Part shown: piece after piece, positions 36,486 through 45,864 of the stretch
Layout of the letters: every line of letters begins with the position of its first letter
Position numbering within the stretch: the first letter of the stretch is position 1
NCBI RefSeq assembly: GCF_023072615.1
Contig: NZ_JAKNRW010000040.1
Coordinates: 1 to 45,864, forward strand
DNA length: 45,864 nt
Direction: 5' to 3'
Source: Pseudomonas violetae
Lineage (GTDB): Bacteria; Pseudomonadota; Gammaproteobacteria; Pseudomonadales; Pseudomonadaceae
Position numbers and translations under genes: made by a program
Notes under the pieces: generated by a model
Seen by the model: the letters and a program-made list of their open reading frames with translations, nothing else
Database searches by the model: none
What the model was told of the DNA's origin: nothing

Positions 36486-36977
36486 CGGCGAAAACAGCAG
36501 CTGCAAGCGGCGAGCTTTAGCTTGAAGCTTGCAGCTGGCCACTTGCACCTGCTTCCTTTTGTCACACCCCTCCTTAGTACGCCTTTCGGTTCCCTTAATT
36601 CGGGTCTAAGCTTCCCCCGATGCGAACTGGCATGAGCCGGTTCCAGGTCGACCCGACGCGATGCGTTCGACGAATTTGCTCGATAACAGGCCGCAAAGGC
36701 TGGTAGATACCGGCTGTCGCGCCTATCGCCTGTTGTCACCTGATCGTTGTGTTTGAACACACCCCGTTACATCTGACCTGACCCCCTCACCCTTTTCGTC
36801 AGCTGCGACATTTTGTCCTTGGGCAATTTTGTCCTTACGCAGCGCATGGAAAGGCCGCAGAATCAGCTTTTGAAAGCATTGACCCAGGTCATGGCGCGTT
36901 GCAATGACCCCCCGCTTTCTCCATACTTGCGGCCGATTTTTACTCCTAATAAAACACCCAAACCGTGGAACCTTAGA
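36486..36977. other. Intergenic region between the two cco operons
   Basis: About 490 bp. It contains an inverted repeat at 36498-36537 and a direct repeat ATTTTGTCCTT at 36810 and 36826. No Anr box of good quality was found. An open frame runs upstream from the second ccoN (to 36813), but it has no protein features. The promoter of the second operon should lie here; I could not define it. Confidence 0.5.
36498..36537. repeat. Perfect 11-bp inverted repeat after the first ccoP
   Basis: CAGCTGCAAGC (36498-36508) and GCTTGCAGCTG (36527-36537) are perfectly complementary with an 18-bp spacer. The related sequence acaagcttcaagcgacaagc lies just upstream inside the end of ccoP. No T-run follows. 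Confidence 0.65.
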
Positions 36978-38419
<1,442 letters not shown>

Positions 38420-38420
<1 letters not shown>

Positions 38421-39028
38421 TGAAGCATGAAGCAGTCGAGAAGAATATTGGCCTGCTGGCCTTCTTCATGGTTATCGCCGTCAGTATCGGCGGCCTGACC
38501 CAGATCGTTCCGCTGTTTTTCCAGGACGTCACCAACAAGCCGGTCGAAGGCATGAAGCCGCGTCCCGCCCTTGAACTGGAAGGACGCGACGTGTACATCG
38601 CCAACGGTTGTGTCGGTTGCCACTCGCAGATGATTCGCCCGTTCCGTGCTGAAACCGAACGCTACGGCCACTACTCGGTCGCCGGTGAAAGCGTCTGGGA
38701 CCACCCGTTCCTGTGGGGTTCCAAGCGTACCGGTCCGGACCTGGCCCGCGTCGGCGGTCGTTACTCCGATGACTGGCAGCGTGCGCATTTGTACAACCCG
38801 CGCAACGTGGTGCCCGAGTCGAAAATGCCGGCCTACCCGTTCCTCGTGGAAAACAAGCTCGACGGCAAAGACACCGCCAAGAAAATGGAAGTCTTGCGCA
38901 CGCTCGGCGTCCCTTACACCGACGAAGACATCGCCGGTGCCAAGGATGCTGTGAAGGGCAAAACTGAAATGGACGCGCTGGTGGCCTATCTGCAAGGCCT
39001 GGGCACCATCATCAAAAGCAAACGGTGA
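38420..39028 (+). CDS. ccoO: Cytochrome c oxidase cbb3-type subunit II (mono-haem, second set)
   Basis: The 202-residue haem-c subunit has N-terminal helix LLAFFMVIAVSIGGL, haem site CVGCHSQ and ESKMPAYPF. It is the paralogue of the gene at 34720. The region between PAYPF and the C-terminal helix (VENKLDGKDTAKKMEV) is the main difference. The start codon overlaps the ccoN stop codon (TGATG), indicating coupling. Confidence 0.95.
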
Positions 39029-39033
39029 TTTAG

Positions 39034-39219
39034 ATGGATATCGGGATGATTCGTGGCCTGGGCACCGTCGTTGTGATGGTGGCCTTCATCGGTCTGGCGT
39101 TGTGGGTGTTCAGCCCCAAACGCAAGTCGGAGTTTGAAGACGCGACCTTGCTGCCTTTCGCGGATGATCCCGAAGCCATCAAGCACGTCGAGCAAGCTTC
39201 TAGGAGTAACAAAGAATGA
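39034..39219 (+). CDS. ccoQ: cbb3-type oxidase subunit CcoQ (second set)
   Basis: The 61-residue single-helix protein begins MDIGMIRGLGTVVVMVAF and continues LALWVFSPKRKSEFEDATLL. It starts 5 bp after ccoO and overlaps ccoP by 4 bp. Five residues shorter than the first CcoQ. Confidence 0.92.
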   Translation: MDIGMIRGLGTVVVMVAFIGLALWVFSPKRKSEFEDATLLPFADDPEAIKHVEQASRSNKE

Positions 39220-40199
39220 CTACGTTCTGGAGTCTGTACGTCACAGTCCTCAGTCTGGGCACCATTTTCGCCCTGACCTGGCTGCTGCTTTCCACCCGCA
39301 AGGGACAGCGCGCCGAGCAGACGGAAGAAACGGTTGGCCACTCCTTCGACGGGATCGAGGAGTACGACAACCCGCTGCCGAAATGGTGGTTCATGCTGTT
39401 CGTGGGCACTATCATCTTCGCCCTCGGCTACCTGGTGCTCTACCCGGGCCTGGGCAACTGGAAAGGCCTGCTGCCGGGTTACAACTACCTGGATAACGAG
39501 AAGCAGACCGCGTTCGCCAACGGCCAGACCGGCTGGACCGGCGTGCACGAGTGGGAAAAGGAAATGGCCAAGTCGGACGCGCGGTTCGGCCCGATCTTCG
39601 CCAAGTTCGCTTCCATGCCTATCGAAGAAGTGGCCAAGGACCCGCAAGCACTGAAAATGGGTGGCCGTCTGTTCGCCTCCAACTGCTCGGTGTGCCACGG
39701 TTCCGACGCCAAGGGCGCCTACGGCTTCCCGAACCTGACCGACGCCGACTGGCGCTGGGGCGGCGAGCCGGAAACCATCAAGACCACCATCATGGGCGGC
39801 CGTCATGCGGTGATGCCGGCGTGGGCTGAAGTGATCGGCGAGCAAGGCGTGGCGGACGTGGCTGCATTCGTCCTGACCAACCTCGATGGCCGCAAGCTGC
39901 CGGAAGGTGCCAAGGCTGACCCGGCTGCCGGGCAGAAACTGTTCGCGGCCAACTGCGTGGCGTGCCACGGTCCGGCCGGTAAAGGTACTCCGGCAATGGG
40001 TGCACCTGACCTGACCCACCCGGGCGCGTTCATCTACGGTTCGAGCTTCGCACAACTGCAGCAGACCATCCGTTACGGCCGCCAGGGCCAGATGCCTGCC
40101 CAGGAACAGTTGCAAGGCAACGACAAGGTTCACCTGCTGGCCGCTTACGTCTACAGCTTGTCTCACGGTGAGAAAGCTGCGGCGGAAGATGCTGAGTAA
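39216..40199 (+). CDS. ccoP: Cytochrome c oxidase cbb3-type subunit III (di-haem, second set)
   Basis: The 327-residue paralogue of the gene at 35529 has two N-terminal helices, haem sites CSVCH and CVACH and the shared GNDKVHLLAAYVYSLS end. It carries the longer linker LDNEKQTAFANGQ after LPGY and ends in EKAAAEDAE. AGGAG lies about seven bases before the ATG at 39216. It closes the second ccoNOQP operon and is followed by a strong terminator. Confidence 0.95.
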   Translation: MTTFWSLYVTVLSLGTIFALTWLLLSTRKGQRAEQTEETVGHSFDGIEEYDNPLPKWWFMLFVGTIIFALGYLVLYPGLGNWKGLLPGYNYLDNEKQTAFANGQTGWTGVHEWEKEMAKSDARFGPIFAKFASMPIEEVAKDPQALKMGGRLFASNCSVCHGSDAKGAYGFPNLTDADWRWGGEPETIKTTIMGGRHAVMPAWAEVIGEQGVADVAAFVLTNLDGRKLPEGAKADPAAGQKLFAANCVACHGPAGKGTPAMGAPDLTHPGAFIYGSSFAQLQQTIRYGRQGQMPAQEQLQGNDKVHLLAAYVYSLSHGEKAAAEDAE

Positions 40200-40510
40200 C
40201 GTTTGATGTACAAAAAACGGCCCCGCCAATGTGAATTGGCGGGGCCGTTTTGTTTATGGCCTATGCTCGCTTAACGCTTGGCCGGTAGGAGCTGCCGAAG
40301 TGACGTCCCTCCCGCTGCGAAAACCGTCCATAATTCACAAGTCAATTGATTCAAGTCATTACACCGTCAAATGATTTCCGCAAACGTGACCAAAGGTCGC
40401 ACCCTCGGACTAGAGCGACAGGCGTATCATTGCGCCACTGCAACACCTCTTTTTGACCGCGGTCGGCATGTACTGACCGAGGCATTTTTCCACTGCCGTG
40501 GGATGCAATG
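40200..40510. other. Gap between the second cco operon and ccoG
   Basis: About 310 bp: a strong terminator (40214-40255), then a presumptive ccoG promoter region. TTGAT-TCAA-GTCAT at 40346-40359 is a weak Anr-like match (eight of ten) about 150 bp before ccoG. The imperfect palindrome CGGTCGGCATGTACTGACCG lies at about 40463-40482. Confidence 0.45.
40214..40255 (+). terminator. Intrinsic terminator of the second ccoNOQP operon
   Basis: A perfect 17-bp stem (40214-40230 with 40235-40251) with a four-base loop GTGA. The core is ACGGCCCCGCC/GGCGGGGCCGT, flanked by A-run and T-run (AAAA...TTTTGTTT). It could work in both directions. Confidence 0.93.
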
Positions 40511-41926
40511 ATGAGCAACCAGATACCGGTACACGACGTCACGCCACCCACCAAGAACGCTAATAACAGCGTCGACCTCTACGCCTCTCGAGAAAAAATC
40601 TACACCCGTGCTTTCACCGGCCTGTTCCGCAACCTGCGGATGATGGGCGGCGCGCTACTGTTCCTGCTGTATTTCGGCACGGTATGGCTTAATTGGGGCG
40701 GGCACCAGGCGGTCTGGTGGAATCTGCCGGAGCGCAAATTCTTCATCTTCGGCGCCACCTTCTGGCCCCAGGATTTCATCTTGCTGTCCGGCATCCTGAT
40801 CGTCAGCGCCTTCGGCCTATTCTTCATTACCGTGTATGCCGGGCGAGTCTGGTGCGGCTACACCTGCCCGCAAAGTGTCTGGACCTGGATTTTCATGTGG
40901 TGCGAGAAGGTCACCGAAGGTGACCGCAACCAGCGCATCAAGCTGGACAAGTTGCCGATGAGCGCCAACAAGTTCATGCGCAAATTCAGCAAGCACGCCA
41001 TGTGGCTGTTGATCGGCTTCGTCACTGGCATGACCTTTGTCGGGTATTTCTCGCCGATCCGCGAGCTGACCATCGACTTTTTCACTGGCCAGGCTGATGG
41101 CTGGTCGTATTTCTGGGTCGGGTTCTTCACCCTGGCCACCTACGGCAACGCCGGCTGGTTGCGTGAGCAGGTGTGCATCTACATGTGCCCGTATGCGCGC
41201 TTTCAGAGCGTAATGTTCGACAAGGACACCCTGATCGTCTCCTACGACCCGCGCCGGGGTGAAAGCCGTGGCCCGCGCAAGAAAGGCATCGACTACAAGG
41301 CCCAGGGCCTGGGCGACTGCATTGACTGCACCATGTGCGTCCAGGTATGCCCCACCGGCATCGACATCCGCGACGGCCTGCAAATCGAATGCATCGGCTG
41401 CGCCGCCTGCATCGATGCCTGCGACAGCATCATGGACAAGATGGACTACCCGCGCGGCCTGATCAGCTACACCACCGAGCACAACCTGTCCGGCCAGAAA
41501 ACCCACAAGCTGCGCCCGCGCCTCATCGGCTATGCCGTGGTGCTGCTGGCGATGATCAGCTTGCTGGCAGCGGCTTTCTTCATGCGTTCACTGGTGGGTT
41601 TTGACGTCAGCAAGGACCGCGTGCTGTACCGCGAGAACGCTGAAGGCCGGATCGAAAACGTCTACAGCCTGAAGATCATGAACAAGGACCAACGCGATCA
41701 CACCTACTTGCTCGAAGCCTCCGGCCTGCCGGACCTCAGGCTGCAAGGCAAGCGCGAGATCAAGGTCGCGGCCGGGGAAATTTTCAGCCAGCCGGTTGAG
41801 CTATCCAGCGCGCCGGAGCAATTGCCATCGAGCACCAATGAGGTGAAATTCATCCTCAAGGATGCCGATGACAACAGCGTCCACGTTGAAGCCAAGAGCC
41901 GATTCATCGGCCCACAAATTCGTTGA
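40511..41926 (+). CDS. ccoG: Cytochrome c oxidase accessory protein CcoG (FixG/RdxA)
   Basis: This inner-membrane iron-sulfur protein is needed for cbb3 assembly; homologues reduce Cu(II) for insertion into CcoN. The 471-residue product has about five membrane helices, a CGYTCPQSVW motif in helix 2-3 and CMCP in CIYMCPYARF. Two ferredoxin-like clusters follow: CIDCTMCVQVCP and CIGCAACIDACD (about 275-310). A C-terminal Ig-like periplasmic domain comes last. Two adjacent ATGs (40508, 40511) exist; spacing from GGGAT favours the second. ccoH follows at once. Confidence 0.94.
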   Translation: MSNQIPVHDVTPPTKNANNSVDLYASREKIYTRAFTGLFRNLRMMGGALLFLLYFGTVWLNWGGHQAVWWNLPERKFFIFGATFWPQDFILLSGILIVSAFGLFFITVYAGRVWCGYTCPQSVWTWIFMWCEKVTEGDRNQRIKLDKLPMSANKFMRKFSKHAMWLLIGFVTGMTFVGYFSPIRELTIDFFTGQADGWSYFWVGFFTLATYGNAGWLREQVCIYMCPYARFQSVMFDKDTLIVSYDPRRGESRGPRKKGIDYKAQGLGDCIDCTMCVQVCPTGIDIRDGLQIECIGCAACIDACDSIMDKMDYPRGLISYTTEHNLSGQKTHKLRPRLIGYAVVLLAMISLLAAAFFMRSLVGFDVSKDRVLYRENAEGRIENVYSLKIMNKDQRDHTYLLEASGLPDLRLQGKREIKVAAGEIFSQPVELSSAPEQLPSSTNEVKFILKDADDNSVHVEAKSRFIGPQIR

Positions 41927-41937
41927 GAGAAGTGAAC

Positions 41938-42477
41938 ATGCCTGCAGCAAATACGACGAGCCCCTGGTACAAGCACCTTTGGCCGTGGATCATCATTGCC
42001 ATCCTGGCCTGCTCGGTAACCCTGACTTTGTCGATGGTAACCATTGCGGTGAATAACCCGGACAACCTGGTCAACGACAACTATTACGAGGCCGGCAAGG
42101 GCATCAACCGTTCACTTGACCGTGAACTGCTGGCGCAAACCCTGAAACTTCGCGCCAGTGTGCACCTGGACGGTATGACGGGCGAGGTCGACCTGCACCT
42201 GACCGGCGACAGCCAGCCAAAAACCCTGGAACTGAACCTGATCTCGCCGACCCAGCCGGAAAAGGATCGCAAGATTGTCCTGACCCACAGCGACACTGAG
42301 GCAGGCCGCTACATTGGCCAGGTGAACGACAAGGTCGAAGGGCGTCGGTTTGTCGAGCTGCTGGGCGTGGAAAACGACAAGACCTGGCGCATGTTCGAAG
42401 AGGAACAGGTCAGCCATGACAAGGACCTGCTGCTGGGTGATGAACCACTGCAGGGTGCGGAAGACCTGAAGAAATAG
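41938..42477 (+). CDS. ccoH: FixH/CcoH family protein
   Basis: The 179-residue protein has a single N-terminal membrane helix (WPWIIIAILACSVTLTLSMV) and a periplasmic domain. It has the FixH motif NDNYYEAGKGINRSLDRE. CcoH is needed for a late stage of cbb3 assembly. The ATG at 41938 gives the usual start; an in-frame TTG five codons upstream is inside the ccoG end. It lies 11 bp after ccoG. A REPIN separates it from ccoI. Confidence 0.9.
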   Translation: MPAANTTSPWYKHLWPWIIIAILACSVTLTLSMVTIAVNNPDNLVNDNYYEAGKGINRSLDRELLAQTLKLRASVHLDGMTGEVDLHLTGDSQPKTLELNLISPTQPEKDRKIVLTHSDTEAGRYIGQVNDKVEGRRFVELLGVENDKTWRMFEEEQVSHDKDLLLGDEPLQGAEDLKK

Positions 42478-42490
42478 AAGCCTGCGCGCC

Positions 42491-42596
42491 CCCTGTAGGA
42501 GCGAGCTCGCTCGCGATGGACGTCAACGATAACGCTGGGAGCCTGATACTCCGCGCCGCTCATTGGTTCTTCGCGAGCGAGCTCGCTCCTACAGGG
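42491..42596. repeat. REPIN with perfect 26-bp arms between ccoH and ccoI
   Basis: The arms at 42491-42516 (starting CCCTGTAGGAGCGAGCTCGC) and 42571-42596 (ending GCTCGCTCCTACAGGG) are perfectly complementary, with a 54-bp spacer. It lies inside the ccoGHIS gene group. Confidence 0.92.
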
Positions 42597-42631
42597 TTCT
42601 CAGCAGCTCCCGGACGATTTAGATTCCCCCC

Positions 42632-45082
42632 ATGACCACACCAACCCCCTGCTACCACTGCGCCCTGCCCGTCCCGGGCGGCAGCCGCTTCACCGCGGTT
42701 GTACTCGGGCAAACCCGCGAGTTCTGCTGCCCGGGGTGTCAGGCCGTGGCCGAAGCCATTGTCGCCGGGGGGCTGGAAAGCTATTACCAGCATCGCAGCG
42801 AAGCATCGGCTAACCCCGAAGCCTTGCCGGTACAACTGGTGGACGAACTGGCGCTCTACGACCGCGCTGACGTGCAGGCCCCGTTTGTACGTCACGAGGG
42901 CGAACTGGCCGAAACCACCCTGCTTATGGAAGGCATCAGTTGCGCCGCCTGTGGCTGGCTGATCGAAAAACACCTGCGCACCCTGCCAGGCGTTGCCGAA
43001 GCACGGCTCAATCTGTCGAACCACCGCCTGCATGTACGCTGGTCCGATGCGCAGTTGCCACTGAGCCAGGTGCTCGGCGAATTGCGCCACATCGGCTACG
43101 CCGCCCACCCCTATCAGGCTGACCGCGCCAGCGAACAACTGGCCAGTGAGAATCGCCTGGCCCTGCGCCAACTCGGCGTCGCCGGCCTGCTGTGGTTCCA
43201 GGCCATGATGGCGACCATGGCTACGTGGCCGGAATTCAACATCGACCTCAGCCCCGAGCTGCACACCATCCTGCGCTGGGTCGCACTGTTTCTCACCACG
43301 CCGATCGTGTTCTACAGCTGTGCGCCATTCTTCAAAGGCGCCATGCGCGACCTGCGCACCCGCCACCTGACCATGGACGTGTCGGTCTCGCTGGCCATCG
43401 GCAGCGCCTACATTGCCGGCATCTGGACATCGATCACCGGCGTAGGCGAACTGTATTTCGATGCGGTCGGTATGTTTGCCCTGTTCCTGCTGGCTGGCCG
43501 CTACCTGGAACGCCGCGCCCGGGAACGCACGGCCGCCGCCACCGCGCAACTGGTCAACCTGTTGCCTGCTTCATGCCTGCGCTTGAGTGCAGACGGTCAG
43601 AGCGAGCGCATCCTGCTCAGTGAACTGCGGGTGGGCGATCAGGTGCTGGTGCATCCCGGCGCGATCCTGCCGGCGGATGGCCGGATTCTCGACGGCCAGT
43701 CCAGCGTCGACGAGTCCCTGCTTACTGGTGAGTATCTGCCGCAACCCCGCACCCTGGGTGATGCGGTCACTGCCGGGACGCTGAACGTCGAGGGCGCGCT
43801 GACCGTTGAAGTGCTGGCGCTGGGCCAGGACACGCGCCTGTCAGCCATCGTCCGCCTGCTGGACCGCGCCCAGGCGGAAAAACCGCGCCTGGCGGAAATC
43901 GCCGACCGCGCTGCGCAGTGGTTTTTGCTGCTGTCGCTGATCGCCGCCGCCGTCATCGGCCTGGTGTGGTGGGAGCTGGACTCATCGCGGGCCTTCTGGA
44001 TCGTGCTGGCGATGCTCGTGGCGACCTGCCCTTGCGCCCTGTCCCTGGCGACGCCGACTGCGCTCACGGCGGCGACTGGCACCCTGCACAAGCTGGGCCT
44101 GCTACTGACTCGTGGCCATGTCCTGGAAGGCCTGAACCAGATCGACACGGTGATTTTCGACAAGACCGGCACCCTCACCGAAGGGCGGCTGGCCCTGCGT
44201 TCAATCCGCCCCTTGGGCGTGCTCGACAGTGACCAGTGCCTGAGCCTGGCCGCCGCCCTGGAGAACCGTTCCGAACATCCGATCGCCCGGGCGTTTGGTC
44301 GCGCCCCGCTGGCCGCCGAGGAAGTGCACAGCACGCCGGGCCTGGGGCTTGAAGGCCTGGTCGGCGAACAGCGTCTGCGCATTGGCCAGCCGGGTTTTGT
44401 CTGCGAACTGAGTGGCGCAGCAGTGCCGGCGATGCCCGATGAGCCTGGCCAGTGGTTACTGCTTGGCGACGCGCATGGCCCCCTGGCATGGTTTGTCCTC
44501 GACGACCGCCTGCGCGCCGATGCGCCGGCGCTGCTGGCGGCCTGTAAAGCCCGTGGCTGGCGCACACTGCTGCTGTCCGGCGACAGTTCACCCATGGTCG
44601 CCAGCGTGGCCGCCGAACTGAGCATCGATGAAGCCCGGGGCGGTCTGCGCCCGGATGACAAACTGCAGGTGCTGCAACAACTGCACCGGGAAGGTCGCAA
44701 GGTGTTGATGCTCGGCGACGGGGTCAACGATGTGCCGGTGCTGGCCGCCGCCGACATCAGTGTCGCCATGGGTTCGGCCACTGACCTGGCGAAAACCAGC
44801 GCCGATGCAGTGCTGCTATCCAACCGTCTGGACGCGCTGGTACAGGCTTTCAGCCTGGCGCGACGGACCCGACGGGTGATCATCGAGAATCTATTGTGGG
44901 CTGGGCTGTACAATGGCCTCATGTTGCCCTTCGCTGCCCTGGGCTGGATCACTCCGGTGTGGGCGGCGGTCGGCATGTCCATCAGTTCGTTGACCGTGGT
45001 GCTGAATGCCCTGCGCCTGACTCGCCTGCCGAGCACGCCTGCCATCAGCGCCACGCCAGAAACCCGCCCGCTGCCGGCCTGA
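42632..45082 (+). CDS. ccoI: Copper-exporting P-type ATPase for cbb3 assembly (CcoI/FixI/CopA2)
   Basis: This inner-membrane P1B ATPase moves Cu+ to the periplasm for loading into cbb3 oxidase. The 816-residue protein starts with a Cys-rich segment (CYHC near residue 7 and CCPGCQ near 34) typical of FixI. A heavy-metal domain with GISCAACGW (about 103) follows, then eight membrane helices. The intramembrane CPC is in ATCPCALSLATPTA (about 466), phosphorylation DKTGTL (about 510), and hinge GDGVNDVPVL (about 695). The ATG at 42632 gives a normal N-terminus. It lies after the REPIN and 24 bp before ccoS. Confidence 0.95.
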   Translation: MTTPTPCYHCALPVPGGSRFTAVVLGQTREFCCPGCQAVAEAIVAGGLESYYQHRSEASANPEALPVQLVDELALYDRADVQAPFVRHEGELAETTLLMEGISCAACGWLIEKHLRTLPGVAEARLNLSNHRLHVRWSDAQLPLSQVLGELRHIGYAAHPYQADRASEQLASENRLALRQLGVAGLLWFQAMMATMATWPEFNIDLSPELHTILRWVALFLTTPIVFYSCAPFFKGAMRDLRTRHLTMDVSVSLAIGSAYIAGIWTSITGVGELYFDAVGMFALFLLAGRYLERRARERTAAATAQLVNLLPASCLRLSADGQSERILLSELRVGDQVLVHPGAILPADGRILDGQSSVDESLLTGEYLPQPRTLGDAVTAGTLNVEGALTVEVLALGQDTRLSAIVRLLDRAQAEKPRLAEIADRAAQWFLLLSLIAAAVIGLVWWELDSSRAFWIVLAMLVATCPCALSLATPTALTAATGTLHKLGLLLTRGHVLEGLNQIDTVIFDKTGTLTEGRLALRSIRPLGVLDSDQCLSLAAALENRSEHPIARAFGRAPLAAEEVHSTPGLGLEGLVGEQRLRIGQPGFVCELSGAAVPAMPDEPGQWLLLGDAHGPLAWFVLDDRLRADAPALLAACKARGWRTLLLSGDSSPMVASVAAELSIDEARGGLRPDDKLQVLQQLHREGRKVLMLGDGVNDVPVLAAADISVAMGSATDLAKTSADAVLLSNRLDALVQAFSLARRTRRVIIENLLWAGLYNGLMLPFAALGWITPVWAAVGMSISSLTVVLNALRLTRLPSTPAISATPETRPLPA

Positions 45083-45106
45083 GCCGCGCGGGCATGGAGT
45101 TAACCC

Positions 45107-45325
45107 ATGCCAGCCTTATACGTGATGATCCCGGCCGCGCTGCTGATCGTGGGCATTGCGATCTACATTTTCTTCTGGGCAGTCGACAGCGGTCAGTACG
45201 ACGACCTCGACGGCCCGGCCCACAGCATCCTGTTCGACGACCAGGACCCCAAGCATACGGCGGCGGTCGACGAGGCCAGCGGCCACTTGGACAAACCCGA
45301 CGACAAGGCCCCGCCCCATGCTTGA
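45107..45325 (+). CDS. ccoS: cbb3-type oxidase assembly protein CcoS
   Basis: The 72-residue protein has one N-terminal helix (YVMIPAALLIVGIAIYIFFW) followed by the motif AVDSGQYDDLDGPAHSILFDD, shown here as SGQYDDLDGP and ILFDD, which defines CcoS. It is required for cofactor insertion (haem b and CuB) in cbb3 oxidase. A His/Asp/Lys-rich tail follows. It overlaps the next gene by 8 bp. Confidence 0.92.
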   Translation: MPALYVMIPAALLIVGIAIYIFFWAVDSGQYDDLDGPAHSILFDDQDPKHTAAVDEASGHLDKPDDKAPPHA

Positions 45326-45864
45326 ATTGGCACCCCTGCTGGTGTCCGCCGTCATCCTGGGCCTGCTCGGTGGCGGCCATTGCCTGGGCATGTGCGGCGG
45401 CCTGATGGGTGCCCTGACCCTGGCGATTCCCCCGGAGCAACGCAGCCGGCGCTTTCGGCTGCTACTGGCGTACAACCTCGGGCGAATCCTCAGCTATGCG
45501 ACCGCCGGCCTGTTGATCGGCCTGGCGGGCTGGGCGGTGGCCAACAGCCCGGCGGCGATGTTCATGCGGGTGCTTGCCGGGTTGTTGCTGATCGCCATGG
45601 GCCTGTACCTGGCCGGCTGGTGGAGTGGCCTGACCCGTATCGAAAGCCTCGGTCGCGGCCTGTGGCGGCATATCCAGCCGGTTGCCAACAAACTCCTGCC
45701 CGTATCAAGCCTGCCCCGCGCCTTGCTGCTGGGCGCGCTGTGGGGCTGGTTGCCGTGCGGCCTGGTCTACAGCACGTTGCTGTGGGCGGCGAGCCAGGGC
45801 AATGCACTGGACAGTGCCTTGCTGATGCTCGCGTTCGGGCTGGGCACCTGGCCGGTGCTGCTCG
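45318..45864 (+). CDS. DsbD/SafE-like (sulfite exporter TauE/SafE family) membrane protein, truncated by window end
   Basis: About 182 residues are present, with the 3' end outside the window. The start MLELAPLLVSAVILGLLGGG lies 8 bp inside ccoS. The motif GGGHCLGMCGGLMGAL at about residues 17-32 and later GWLPCGLVY with membrane helices match the family of DsbD-like proteins that follow ccoS in many gamma- and betaproteobacteria. The HCxGMCGG cysteines and His suggest metal or thiol chemistry. A role in cbb3 maturation or copper handling is inferred from its position; the TauE/SafE name does not prove sulfite export. Confidence 0.85.
   Translation, partial: MLELAPLLVSAVILGLLGGGHCLGMCGGLMGALTLAIPPEQRSRRFRLLLAYNLGRILSYATAGLLIGLAGWAVANSPAAMFMRVLAGLLLIAMGLYLAGWWSGLTRIESLGRGLWRHIQPVANKLLPVSSLPRALLLGALWGWLPCGLVYSTLLWAASQGNALDSALLMLAFGLGTWPVLL

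Noticed and set aside
40346..40359. Anr box before ccoG
   Set aside because: It matches only eight of ten positions and lies 150 bp upstream; kept as a note in the gap entry, not as a feature.

Overview
The window reads as chromosome of a Pseudomonas of the fluorescens group. The housekeeping genes are high-GC and match Pseudomonas proteins. The cbb3 oxidase genes come as two tandem sets followed by ccoGHIS with aer nearby, as in P. aeruginosa. The intergenic gaps hold REP/REPIN palindromes typical of this group. This assignment rests on recognition of families and gene order, not on a database search.

Layout. (1) 1-563: tandem array of REP pairs. (2) 700-6621: housekeeping genes, namely a PmpM-like MATE drug exporter, tusA and rlmM on the minus strand, and aconitase acnA. 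(3) 6850-8773: a short orphan RHS-core protein and a CPBP membrane protease. (4) 8988-29273: a complete Wzx/Wzy-dependent exopolysaccharide or capsule locus. It opens with the tyrosine phosphatase/kinase pair (Wzb/Wzc) and the antiterminator RfaH. A long leader carrying an exact ops/JUMPstart motif follows. Next come the biosynthetic genes: initiating sugar-phosphate transferase, wecB, wecC, wzx, acyltransferase, glycosyltransferase, a secreted beta-helix-like protein, wzy and wecG. The locus ends with a gfc/yjb-type export block (gfcA, wza, gfcB, gfcC, gfcD) and a VanZ-like gene. WecB, WecC and WecG together suggest a polymer containing N-acetylmannosaminuronic acid. The part from about 17.1 to 22.9 kb is clearly AT-rich and looks acquired. 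(5) 29274-30737: intergenic repeats and a DUF6124-type small gene preceded by a striking structured leader. (6) 30738-33188: aerotaxis receptor aer, and an alpha/beta hydrolase on the minus strand. (7) 33285-45864: two ccoNOQP operons for cbb3 cytochrome oxidases, then ccoG, ccoH, ccoI and ccoS for copper handling and assembly, and a truncated DsbD/SafE-like membrane protein running off the end.

How it works together. In the polysaccharide locus, RfaH encoded at 11736 would load at the ops site at 12811 and carry RNA polymerase through the long AT-rich operon and past at least two internal terminator-like hairpins (17053 and 24190). In the oxidase locus, the first cco operon has a near-consensus Anr/FNR box and corresponds by order to the oxygen-regulated cco-2 set. 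The second lacks such a box and corresponds to the constitutive cco-1 set.

The observation I consider most novel is the leader of the DUF6124-type gene at 29782-29988. One central segment can pair either with an upstream copy or with a downstream copy of the same two motifs, and the downstream copy contains the ribosome binding site. This is the geometry of a translational RNA switch.
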